In this document: in pieces, positions 1-7,079 of the stretch
Numbering within the stretch: position 1 is the stretch's first letter
How the letters are laid out: the number at the start of each line of letters is the position of its first letter
NCBI GenBank assembly: GCA_023424785.1
Contig: JAFADP010000084.1
Location: 1 to 7,267 of the forward strand
Source of the DNA: Bacillota bacterium
Lineage (GTDB): Bacteria > Bacillota > Clostridia > Clostridiales > Clostridiaceae
Length of the DNA: 7,267 bases
Reading direction: 5' to 3'
Translations under genes and position numbers: made by a program
Notes under the pieces: generated by a model
What the model was told of the DNA's origin: nothing
The model's input: only the letters and a program-made list of their open reading frames with translations
Databases searched by the model: none

Positions 1-142
1 TATCTTCACTTTTATCTGTAGATTGGGTTAAAAGATATTTAATTTCAAAATCTCCTATGTTTTTTTGATTAATTAAGCTAGTATTCAAACTATCTATATA
101 TTTTTCTCCATTGTATATAGGACAAATTATTGATATATCCAT
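1..142 (-). CDS. GT2-family glycosyltransferase, N-terminal fragment
   Basis: The first 47 codons of a gene that runs off the left edge. The product begins MDISIICPIYNGEKYIDSL, a classic start for the GT-A fold of family 2 glycosyltransferases: a first beta strand followed by the P-x-Y-N nucleotide-binding turn at residues 8-11. A second strand, IKYLLTQSTD, follows near 34-43; here T-Q-S-T-D stands where many GT2 enzymes have a D-x-S-x-D pattern. The start is supported by an AGGAG site and a 9-base gap from the preceding glycosyltransferase. Unlike the two upstream paralogues it has no N-terminal accessory domain, so it belongs to a different, shorter subfamily. It probably adds another sugar to the same glycan. 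The catalytic D-x-D region lies outside the window, so activity and donor cannot be judged. Confidence 0.85.
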   Translation of the reverse strand, partial: MDISIICPIYNGEKYIDSLNTSLINQKNIGDFEIKYLLTQSTDKSED

Positions 143-148
143 ATTAAA

Positions 149-153
149 CTCCT
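149..153 (-). promoter_or_regulatory. Ribosome binding site overlapping the upstream stop codon
   Basis: The minus strand reads TAGGAG, so the AG of the TAG stop (152-154) forms part of AGGAG. The ATG at 142 follows after a 6-base spacer. This arrangement favours coupled translation of the two glycosyltransferases. Confidence 0.8.
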
Positions 154-2275
154 ATTTTTCAATTAATTTAAAATTACCTTGCTTTGAAGAAAAATTAATA
201 TTGTAATAAGGATCTATTAAGTCCTTACCCCACATACTTTCAAATAGTTCCATTTCCTTATAAAGTCTTTTTATTTTTTCTTCATTATCCTCTAAACCTC
301 TAGTTTTAGATTCATAGTGATATAATTCAGCATAAGGTGTAACTACATTTAAATATCCCTTTTCTCTTACTTTCATGCATAAATCAATATCATTATATGC
401 TACAGCTAAATCCTCGTTTAAGCCACCAACTAAATCAAATAATTCTCTCTTAATCATAAGACATGCTCCAGTTACAGCACTTACATTTATTTTCATAAAT
501 AATCTTCCCATGTGACCACCATCATGTCTTCCTAGACCTTTTCCTAAGTGTTCTGCTGTACCACCAACACCTAATAATACTCCATAGTGTTGTATAGTAT
601 CATCTTTATAATAAAGTTTTCCACCTACAGCACCAGTTTCTTTTCTTTGAGCATGCATTAATAACTCTTGTAGCCAATTTTCTGTTATTATTTCAACATC
701 ATTATTTAGAAGAACTATATATTTACCATCTGAATTTTTCACTCCAAAGTTATTAATTGCAGAATAATTAAATTCTCTTTCCCACTTAACAACTTTAATT
801 TTAGGATTATTTGATAATTCATCATAATACTTAAAGATTTCTTCTGTTGTACTATTATTTTCAACAATAACTATTTCATAATTATCATAAGTAGTCTTAT
901 TTAAAATAGAGTTTATACAAGTTTTTAATGTATTAACTTCATCTTTATTAGGAATAATGATAGATATTTTATCATTACTTACTATGTCAAATTCAACTTT
1001 ATAACATCCATTAAATCTTCCATGAATTGCTTTTCCTTTTTCACCTATTCTTTGTAAGTGTGCATCAATTGCACGTCTTCCTGCTTCTATAGCATAACTT
1101 TTTGCATCCATTCCACCTGCTGTTGATCCACTATGAACTCTCCAATGATAAAGTACTTTAGGTATATGTGCTACTTTCTTAGCTTTTTCTGTTAATCTTA
1201 GTATCATATCATAATCTTGACTTCCATCAAATTCACTATTAAAATATCCTACTTTATCTAATAATGCCTTTGAAAATACTGAAAAATGGCATATATAATT
1301 ACAACTTCTTAATGTATCTGGTGAAAAATCTGGTTTAAAATGAGGATCGAAATATTCTGCTTCCGTTTCATCTATCTTATCTTCATCACAATATATAAAC
1401 TCTATATCTCTATCTTCATTAATAACTCTTACATATTCATATAATGCATCTTCAGTTATTAAGTCATCATGATCTAATAATCCTACAAAATCTCCAGTAA
1501 CCATTTTAATAGCTTCATTTGTATTTCCTGATATCATATAATTTTCTGAAAGATACTTTACTTTTATTCTGTTATCTTTTTCTGAATAATCTTTTAGCAT
1601 ATCTAATGTTTCTTTGCTTGTACTTGCTCCATCAGCTATACAAAGCTCCCAATTAGAATATGTTTGATTTATAATAGAATCTATAACTTTTGATAAAAAT
1701 TCTGGTTTTGTATTATAAGTTGGTATAAGTATACTTATTTTAGGGTTATATTCAAACTTAAAATTTCTTTGTTCTTCTAATTCTTTATCTGTAGGCTTAG
1801 ATTTTCTAAACCATTCATCATAACTAACTTCTTGCATAACGCTATCTTTAAGCTTATATTTGCTCTTATAGTAAGTTTGCTTTATTCCATTTTTCTTTAT
1901 TTCTCTAAAAACCTTTTTTATATTATTCGAATTTATCATTTTTAAGGCTTTTTTCATTTTCTTGCTGTATGAATTTTTATTAGTTAATTCTTTTACATCA
2001 ACTGTTCTAGTCTCTACCTCATCATTAGATATGAATGTTAATACTAACTTCTTTTTATAATCACATTCTATTGAAAAACCTGACTTTAATGCATTCTCTT
2101 CTCCATTAAAGTTATTACATACATCCTGTCTATTTACCATTTTTACCTGAAAGTTATTTACTTCACTAACTTTAACTTCTGGTACACCATAACCTTCTTT
2201 ATATACCCATCCTTCAATTTTAACTTTGTTTTTATCAACAGTTACTCTATCTATACAACAATGTAAATTTGACAT
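152..2275 (-). CDS. Two-domain GT2 glycosyltransferase, both catalytic domains intact
   Basis: A 707-residue paralogue of the gene just upstream, with the same architecture: N-terminal probably beta-rich domain (about 1-95, with EGWVY and SGFSIE), basic linker (about 100-145), first GT2 domain (about 178-410) and second GT2 domain (about 435-690). The first domain has SILIPTYNT (181-189), IADGAST (213-219), LLDHDD (266-271) and SQDYD (352-356), the expected nucleotide-binding, metal-binding and late acidic motifs. The second has SIIIPNKDE (438-446), IVENNS (470-475), LLNND (522-526), SAVTGACLM (599-607) and YNDIDLC (627-633). Proteins of this layout (RfbC-like) build O-antigen, capsule or rhamnan chains in the cytoplasm, and two domains can make two different linkages. 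It could therefore add two sugars per repeat or polymerise a disaccharide unit; that is inference. Donor sugar and linkage are unknown. Its TAG stop overlaps the next gene's ribosome binding site. Confidence 0.93.
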   Translation of the reverse strand: MSNLHCCIDRVTVDKNKVKIEGWVYKEGYGVPEVKVSEVNNFQVKMVNRQDVCNNFNGEENALKSGFSIECDYKKKLVLTFISNDEVETRTVDVKELTNKNSYSKKMKKALKMINSNNIKKVFREIKKNGIKQTYYKSKYKLKDSVMQEVSYDEWFRKSKPTDKELEEQRNFKFEYNPKISILIPTYNTKPEFLSKVIDSIINQTYSNWELCIADGASTSKETLDMLKDYSEKDNRIKVKYLSENYMISGNTNEAIKMVTGDFVGLLDHDDLITEDALYEYVRVINEDRDIEFIYCDEDKIDETEAEYFDPHFKPDFSPDTLRSCNYICHFSVFSKALLDKVGYFNSEFDGSQDYDMILRLTEKAKKVAHIPKVLYHWRVHSGSTAGGMDAKSYAIEAGRRAIDAHLQRIGEKGKAIHGRFNGCYKVEFDIVSNDKISIIIPNKDEVNTLKTCINSILNKTTYDNYEIVIVENNSTTEEIFKYYDELSNNPKIKVVKWEREFNYSAINNFGVKNSDGKYIVLLNNDVEIITENWLQELLMHAQRKETGAVGGKLYYKDDTIQHYGVLLGVGGTAEHLGKGLGRHDGGHMGRLFMKINVSAVTGACLMIKRELFDLVGGLNEDLAVAYNDIDLCMKVREKGYLNVVTPYAELYHYESKTRGLEDNEEKIKRLYKEMELFESMWGKDLIDPYYNINFSSKQGNFKLIEK
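305..966. repeat. Diverged direct repeat, copy 1 (paralogous GT2 domain)
   Basis: This segment encodes part of the second GT2 domain of the downstream paralogue. It aligns without net gaps at a constant offset of 2151 bases with 2456-3117. The best block I saw is 18 identical bases at 305-322, coding for the YHYES region; another is 16 identical bases at 895-910. It reflects duplication of a whole gene and is not a mobile element. Confidence 0.75.
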
Positions 2276-2280
2276 ATACT

Positions 2281-2289
2281 CTCCATCCT
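2281..2289 (-). promoter_or_regulatory. Ribosome binding site for the second two-domain glycosyltransferase
   Basis: AGGATGGAG on the minus strand ends 5 bases before the ATG at 2275, in the 30-base gap after the preceding glycosyltransferase. It supports that ATG as the start. Confidence 0.75.
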
Positions 2290-2305
2290 ATCTTAATATT
2301 TTATT

Positions 2306-4417
2306 TTATACTCTTAATGAAAAGTCTTCTTTATCTAAAGTAAGATTCTCATTATAGTACGGATCCCTAACCCATAAGCCCCATTCATTATGGAATGTCT
2401 TTATTTCAGATTCAAATCTAGCTGATTTTTCCTTTGTATCATCTTTACCTCTTGATTTAGATTCATAGTGATACATTTCTACATATGGTGAAAATACTAT
2501 TAAATATCCTTTTTTTCTAACTTTTAAACAAAAATCTATATCATTAAATGCAACTGCTAAATCTTCATTTAATCCATTAACTTCTTCATACACATTTCTT
2601 CTAACCATTAAACAAGCTGCAGTTACTGCACTTAGATTTTGAACTACTTTTAATCTTCCTGCAAAACCATCATCATTTCTCTTAAAGTTGGCATGAGAAT
2701 GTCCTGCTACCCCTCCAATACCAAGTATAACACCTGCATGTTGTACTGTATCGTCTGGATAATACAACTTAGCACCTATTATTCCAATATCATCTCTTTG
2801 AGCATACATTAACATTTCTTCAATCCAATTTTCTGAAATAACTTCTATATCATTGTTTAATAAAACTATATATTCTCCAGTAGTTTCTTTAAACCCAAAA
2901 TTATTAATAGCTGAATAGTTAAATCCTTTTTCCCATTTAACCACTTTAATATTGTCTATCTTAGATATTTCTTCATAGTAATTAAATATTTCTTCACTAA
3001 CACTATTGTTCTCTACTATTACTATTTCATAATTTTTATAAGTGCTCTTATTTAAAATAGATGTTATACAAGTTCTTAATGTATCTACCTCATCTTTATT
3101 AGGTATAATTATAGATACTTTAGGTTCATTTTCAATATCATAATTTATTTTATATGAATTTGGTATTAATCCATCAGATACACTGCCCTTTAATCCCATT
3201 CTATTTAAATGATTTTTTAATACTTCTTTTCCACAGTTATCTTTTGATGAATTTTCTTCTATAGAATTTTCAGTTATTCTATTATGATAAAGTACTCTTG
3301 GAATATGATATATTTTATTAGCTTTTTCAGTAAGCCTTAAGTATATATCATATTCTTTATTACTATTATATTCATTGTTTACATATCCTATTTCCTGTAA
3401 CAAAGACTTAGAGAATATAGTAAAATGACCTATATAGTTATAACATCTAAATGTATCAGGAGACCAATCTGGCTTAAAATTAGGTTCAACGTACTGGCTT
3501 TCATCCTCATTAACTTTATCTTCATCAGAATATATAAAGTCAATATTTCTATTATCATTTATTACTTTAACCATTTCAAATAATGCATCTGTAGTTAATA
3601 AATCCTTACTATTTACTAACCCAATAAAATCACCAGTAACCTTCTTTAATGATTCATTTACATCATCTACTGAAAAATCTATATTTATTCTTTCATCTTT
3701 GCTACTATAGTTTTTTAATGCTTCTAATAACTCTTCATCATATATTTCTTTTGCAGTAATAAACAACTCCCAATTTTCATATGTTTGATTTAATACTGAT
3801 TCTATTAGTCTATCAATGTATTTACCATTTTCATTTATTTGAGATACAACTAAACTTATTTTAGGTGAATACTTAAATTTAAAATTTCTTTGTATTTCTA
3901 CTCCTTTTGGAGTTATTAAGTGTCTTCTAAACCAATTATCATAACTTATTCCATCTAATGCAACCTTGGTTAATTTAGACTTTATCTTTAATAAAGTTTC
4001 CTTAATTCCATTTTTCATTAAGTATTTTACAAATCTAACAATCCTATATACAATCCTATATGGATTTATTAAGCTTAATGTTCGTAATACTAATATTTTT
4101 ATTTTACTTATCCTCTGAGGCTTTGGTTTTCCTTTTGTACTAAATTTACAAGCTAATATTTCATCATCTGTAGTAAATATAATTTCAACTTTTTTTGTAA
4201 AAGGTATTTTTATTCTAAATCCAGAATTTAAAGCTTTTTGTCTTTGATGGTATGCATGAAATATATCCACTCTTTCTATTGTCTCTATCTCAATATTATC
4301 TATATCTTTAATGTTAATATTAACTTCCTTATCTTTTTCAGAATAAGCCCATCCCGTTATAACTATACTAGAACCTTCTCTATCAACATTATCAATACAA
4401 TATCTAATACTATTCAA
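2306..4417 (-). CDS. Two-domain GT2 glycosyltransferase with a degenerate first catalytic domain
   Basis: A 703-residue protein with a TTG start. Order of parts: an N-terminal probably beta-rich domain (about 1-95, with TGWAY and SGFRIKI); a basic hydrophobic helical linker (about 100-150); a first GT2-like domain (about 185-400); and a second GT2 domain (about 432-690). The second domain keeps SIIIPNKDE (435-443), IVENNS (467-472), LLNND (519-523), SAVTAACLM (596-604) and FNDIDFC (624-630). This domain should transfer a sugar from a nucleotide donor onto the growing lipid-linked glycan. In the first domain the expected P-T-Y-N is S-Q-I-N (192-195), the D-x-D region is N-S-K-D (269-272), and about six residues are missing just before it. 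The fold signals (KPDWSPD, NYIGHF, YDIYLRLTEKA) remain. The first domain may therefore be non-catalytic. The frame is open throughout, so this is not a broken gene. Donor and acceptor cannot be read from sequence; rhamnose is plausible from family resemblance. Confidence 0.9.
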   Translation of the reverse strand: MNSIRYCIDNVDREGSSIVITGWAYSEKDKEVNINIKDIDNIEIETIERVDIFHAYHQRQKALNSGFRIKIPFTKKVEIIFTTDDEILACKFSTKGKPKPQRISKIKILVLRTLSLINPYRIVYRIVRFVKYLMKNGIKETLLKIKSKLTKVALDGISYDNWFRRHLITPKGVEIQRNFKFKYSPKISLVVSQINENGKYIDRLIESVLNQTYENWELFITAKEIYDEELLEALKNYSSKDERINIDFSVDDVNESLKKVTGDFIGLVNSKDLLTTDALFEMVKVINDNRNIDFIYSDEDKVNEDESQYVEPNFKPDWSPDTFRCYNYIGHFTIFSKSLLQEIGYVNNEYNSNKEYDIYLRLTEKANKIYHIPRVLYHNRITENSIEENSSKDNCGKEVLKNHLNRMGLKGSVSDGLIPNSYKINYDIENEPKVSIIIPNKDEVDTLRTCITSILNKSTYKNYEIVIVENNSVSEEIFNYYEEISKIDNIKVVKWEKGFNYSAINNFGFKETTGEYIVLLNNDIEVISENWIEEMLMYAQRDDIGIIGAKLYYPDDTVQHAGVILGIGGVAGHSHANFKRNDDGFAGRLKVVQNLSAVTAACLMVRRNVYEEVNGLNEDLAVAFNDIDFCLKVRKKGYLIVFSPYVEMYHYESKSRGKDDTKEKSARFESEIKTFHNEWGLWVRDPYYNENLTLDKEDFSLRV
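2456..3117. repeat. Diverged direct repeat, copy 2 (paralogous GT2 domain)
   Basis: Partner of the copy at 305-966, in the same orientation. Identical blocks lie at 2456-2473 and 3046-3061. The shared stretches code for conserved glycosyltransferase motifs, and most other differences look like ordinary divergence. Recombination between the copies could in principle fuse the two genes in frame. Confidence 0.75.
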
Positions 4418-4424
4418 AATTGTT

Positions 4425-4430
4425 TCACCT
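4425..4430 (-). promoter_or_regulatory. Ribosome binding site supporting a TTG start
   Basis: AGGTGA on the minus strand lies 7 bases before the TTG at 4417, within the 27-base gap after the ATPase stop. There is no ATG at this position. The spacing, together with the alignment of the encoded N-terminus (YCIDNV) to the paralogue's N-terminus (CCIDRV), supports TTG as the true start. Confidence 0.75.
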
Positions 4431-4444
4431 GTCCCTTTAACTAT

Positions 4445-5686
4445 TTATTCCACTACATGCCATTCATGATTTATGTAATAAGTTCCTTCTGATATATACT
4501 TATTGGTTATTTTGAATTCACATATTGCTTCTTTATAATCTAAACATACTATACTTTCATCTGTAAATATACCTACATCTACAGTATATGTTCCTCCAAG
4601 CAATGGCATTTTAGGTATCCTATATATTACTTTGTGACGACCAAAAGTATTAGGTACTTCAACTTTTTCTAAGAATGTATTAGGTCCAAAAATATACTCT
4701 CTCTTAGGTGTATATAATGCTGCTCCTAATAAAAATCCTTCTATTTTCTCTTGATATATATCATAAGTTATTTCTACTTCAAAATTATCAAAAGTCTTTA
4801 ATTTTTCATCTGATATTTTTACATCTACAATAGCAGCTAATGTATCATCATTAGTAGGAACTCTAAAGGTACCATCATCAATAACATCTTGTTGTTCTTT
4901 TATTTCATTTTCTTCTTTAGCTTCGAATCTTACATCTGCAACATTATCTTTAGCACCATACTTCATAAAATCTTCATATAAATCAACTATTTCGCTTGAT
5001 TCACCTTCTGCTTCTATTTTCCCATCTTTTAACCATATTGCCTTATTACAAAATCTTTTTACTTGTTCAGTAGCATGAGAAACAAACAGTATTGTTGTTC
5101 CCTTTTCTTTAAGAGCCTTCATCTTACTTATACATTTCATTTGAAATCTTGTATCACCAACAGCTAATGCCTCATCTACAATCAGTATTTCTGGATCTAC
5201 ATTACTAGCAACTGCAAAAGCTAATCTTGCAAACATTCCACTAGAATATACCTTAACTGGTTGATTGATAAAATCTCCAATATCTGCAAAGTCAATTATA
5301 CCTTGTACCTTATCTTCCATTTCTTCTCTTGTATATCCCATCATTGTTCCATTAAGATATATATTTTCAATTCCAGTATACTCCATATTAAATCCAGTTC
5401 CTAATTCAAGTATAGCTGCGATTTTTCCGTTAATCTCTAAAGTTCCTGATGTTGGAGTTAGAACTCCTGTTATCATCTTTAATAAAGTGGATTTTCCTGA
5501 ACCATTCTTCCCCAATATTCCTATTGCATCACCTTTTTCAACATTAAATGTTAAACCATTTAACGCTAAAAATTCTCTATGATAACATTTCTTCTTTATT
5601 GAAAAAATTTCTTTTAATCTATCTATAGGTTCATCATATATATTATATTTTTTTACTAAATCTCTTACTTTTATTACTGTAGTCAT
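4445..5686 (-). CDS. ABC transporter ATPase for polysaccharide export (Wzt/TagH-like) with a C-terminal carbohydrate-binding domain
   Basis: A 413-residue protein. The nucleotide-binding domain covers about residues 1-245: Walker A GKNGSGKS (59-66), a LELGTGF segment near 94-99 seen in Wzt/TagH proteins, ABC signature YSSGM (147-151), Walker B ILIVDE (167-172) and switch histidine H204 in FVSHA. All catalytic motifs look intact. An acidic, Glu-rich linker (about 245-270) leads to a beta-rich C-terminal domain (about 275-395) that includes FGPNTF and LLGGTYTVDVGIF. These resemble the C-terminal domain of Wzt, which in O9a-type O-antigen export binds the finished glycan and gives substrate specificity. 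The protein should power export through the permease encoded 12 bases upstream. A GTG codon directly before the ATG could add one residue. That the C-terminal domain reads a chain end here is inferred from Wzt. Confidence 0.94.
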   Translation of the reverse strand: MTTVIKVRDLVKKYNIYDEPIDRLKEIFSIKKKCYHREFLALNGLTFNVEKGDAIGILGKNGSGKSTLLKMITGVLTPTSGTLEINGKIAAILELGTGFNMEYTGIENIYLNGTMMGYTREEMEDKVQGIIDFADIGDFINQPVKVYSSGMFARLAFAVASNVDPEILIVDEALAVGDTRFQMKCISKMKALKEKGTTILFVSHATEQVKRFCNKAIWLKDGKIEAEGESSEIVDLYEDFMKYGAKDNVADVRFEAKEENEIKEQQDVIDDGTFRVPTNDDTLAAIVDVKISDEKLKTFDNFEVEITYDIYQEKIEGFLLGAALYTPKREYIFGPNTFLEKVEVPNTFGRHKVIYRIPKMPLLGGTYTVDVGIFTDESIVCLDYKEAICEFKITNKYISEGTYYINHEWHVVE

Positions 5687-5693
5687 CACTATA

Positions 5694-5700
5694 CCTCACT
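5694..5700 (-). promoter_or_regulatory. Ribosome binding site for the transporter ATPase
   Basis: The minus strand reads AGTGAGG just after, and partly overlapping, the permease TAG stop (5699-5701). Spacing to the ATG at 5686 is 7 bases; to the adjacent in-frame GTG at 5689 it is only 4. The spacing favours ATG 5686. The overlap with the stop codon suggests translational coupling to the permease. Confidence 0.75.
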
Positions 5701-7063
5701 AAATTACATCTGAAAAATGTGGTCTCAACTTATTAAATAGCTTAATTCCAATTAATAAAGTAACTAAACAGAACATCCAAAAATATATTGTTTCATATGG
5801 TCTTTGCCAAAAGAATATTTTATCTACAAATGCATCTCTATAACCTGTAACTATATAATAAAGTGGATTTAATTTAAAAATCCTTGCAGCCCAATCTGGT
5901 AGCATTGTTAACTGCCATCCTATAGGTGTCGCCCAAAATCCTACATTCATTAATATATTTATAATTTGGCTTAAATCTCTAAAAAATAGTACTATTGCTG
6001 ATGTTATAATAGATAATGAATACACTAATACTATCATTGCAAAACTATAATATATAAACTGTAATGAGTATAAGTCTGGATAATATCCATATATAGCTGA
6101 AATAATATAAATAAATAATATAAAAAATAAATGTACAAATAATGCTGATATTATTTTTACCATTGGTAATATTTCTATTTTAAATACAACTTTCTTAACT
6201 AAGTAACTATACTCAGTAAATACTCCTGTTGTTGAAGGCCAAGCATCTGAAAAGAAAAACCATGGAATTATACCTGCTATAAACCATAATATAAATGGTA
6301 CATCTCCGACATCACCAGATCTAAATCCTACTTGAAATACAAACCAATATACTGCTATAGTAACTAAAGGTTGAATAAATCCCCATACAATTCCTAAATA
6401 TGAAGATGCATATTTGTTTCTAAAATCATTTATTGATAAACTTTTTATCATTCCAACATTAGATAGTGATATTTTTATAAATTTTATTCCTTCTTTTAAT
6501 CCACTAATTGACTTAGCAGTTAAGTATCCCAGTAACATAGATCCTATAAGCATAATTGTAGTTAATAAAATAGGTCTTCCACCTAATGTACTTAATGCAT
6601 TACTTACATTTTCTAGTACTATATATGGATCTTCTGTTTCAACCTTAACGTTAAATCCATCATTCTCATCTATAATTAACCCATTAAATTCCCCATTTAT
6701 ATCTTCGCTTGATATATTATGTATTTCATTCTTCTCAAAATAAAATTCTTTTATATCTATATTAGTTGGTATGGTCCCAAAATCTATTCTAATATTTTTA
6801 GTATCTTTAGGTATATTAAATGTTAACTTCTTAAATTCATTTGATCCATCATAACTTTCTATAACAGATTTACTATCACTCCATCCCTTATCCCCTAAAG
6901 TGTCATAATATACTTGATAGTTATCTGCTCTATCACTTTTTACCTCTATAACTAAAGAAATTGGTTGAACACTATAATATTTATCAAATAATGAAAACAA
7001 CCCTATTGTAACTATAAAAGCAATTAAAAGAATAATAGCTTTCTTTTTTCTATTACTACCCAT
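5699..7063 (-). CDS. ABC-2 type polysaccharide export permease (Wzm/TagG-like) with an N-terminal extracellular domain
   Basis: A 454-residue membrane protein, well above the roughly 260 to 270 residues usual for Wzm/TagG permeases. The extra length is N-terminal: a basic start (RKKK), a transmembrane helix at about 8-25, a hydrophilic region at about 27-163 and a second helix at about 164-183. By topology the hydrophilic region should lie outside the cell. The standard permease core begins near residue 205 with LSINDFRNKYASSYLGIVWG. Core helices follow at about 224-247, 256-274, 302-325, 337-361, 368-388 and 427-443. The FFRDLSQIINILMNVGFWATPIG and LNPLYYIVTGYRDAF segments are typical of this family. 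With the ATPase downstream it should form the channel that exports a lipid-linked glycan. An in-frame start at 7102 would add 13 residues overlapping the previous gene and lacks a comparable ribosome binding site, so ATG 7063 is preferred. The role of the ectodomain is unknown; glycan or wall binding is a guess. Confidence 0.92.
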   Translation of the reverse strand: MGSNRKKKAIILLIAFIVTIGLFSLFDKYYSVQPISLVIEVKSDRADNYQVYYDTLGDKGWSDSKSVIESYDGSNEFKKLTFNIPKDTKNIRIDFGTIPTNIDIKEFYFEKNEIHNISSEDINGEFNGLIIDENDGFNVKVETEDPYIVLENVSNALSTLGGRPILLTTIMLIGSMLLGYLTAKSISGLKEGIKFIKISLSNVGMIKSLSINDFRNKYASSYLGIVWGFIQPLVTIAVYWFVFQVGFRSGDVGDVPFILWFIAGIIPWFFFSDAWPSTTGVFTEYSYLVKKVVFKIEILPMVKIISALFVHLFFILFIYIISAIYGYYPDLYSLQFIYYSFAMIVLVYSLSIITSAIVLFFRDLSQIINILMNVGFWATPIGWQLTMLPDWAARIFKLNPLYYIVTGYRDAFVDKIFFWQRPYETIYFWMFCLVTLLIGIKLFNKLRPHFSDVI

Positions 7064-7068
7064 AACTT

Positions 7069-7075
7069 CCTCCTT
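7069..7075 (-). promoter_or_regulatory. Ribosome binding site that fixes the permease start
   Basis: On the minus strand AAGGAGG lies 5 bases before the ATG at 7063. It sits in the 16-base gap after the sugar transferase stop codon. This near-perfect anti-Shine-Dalgarno match selects the ATG at 7063 over the in-frame upstream ATG at 7102, which lies inside the sugar transferase coding region. Confidence 0.88.
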
Positions 7076-7079
7076 AAGT

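Noticed and set aside
61..66. Run of T residues that could mark a terminator
   Set aside because: It lies inside the left-edge glycosyltransferase, codes for its Asn-Gln-Lys-Asn segment, and has no GC-rich hairpin beside it.
2276..2305. Possible promoter or terminator in the longest gap between genes
   Set aside because: The 30-base gap holds a ribosome binding site and AT-rich spacer only; there is no stem-loop and no room for a convincing -35/-10 pair outside the coding sequence.
4238..4492. Plus-strand open frame of 84 codons spanning the ATPase/glycosyltransferase junction
   Set aside because: It lies opposite two well-supported minus-strand genes, has a low-complexity composition rich in Ile, Asn, Phe and Tyr, and encodes no recognisable domain. 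The overlapped minus-strand frames explain the sequence.
5265..5582. Plus-strand open frame of 105 codons
   Set aside because: Antisense to the ATP-binding domain, including Walker A; it is an antisense shadow with no recognisable protein features.
6414..6743. Plus-strand open frame of 109 codons
   Set aside because: Antisense to the permease; its apparent hydrophobicity mirrors codons of the real gene.
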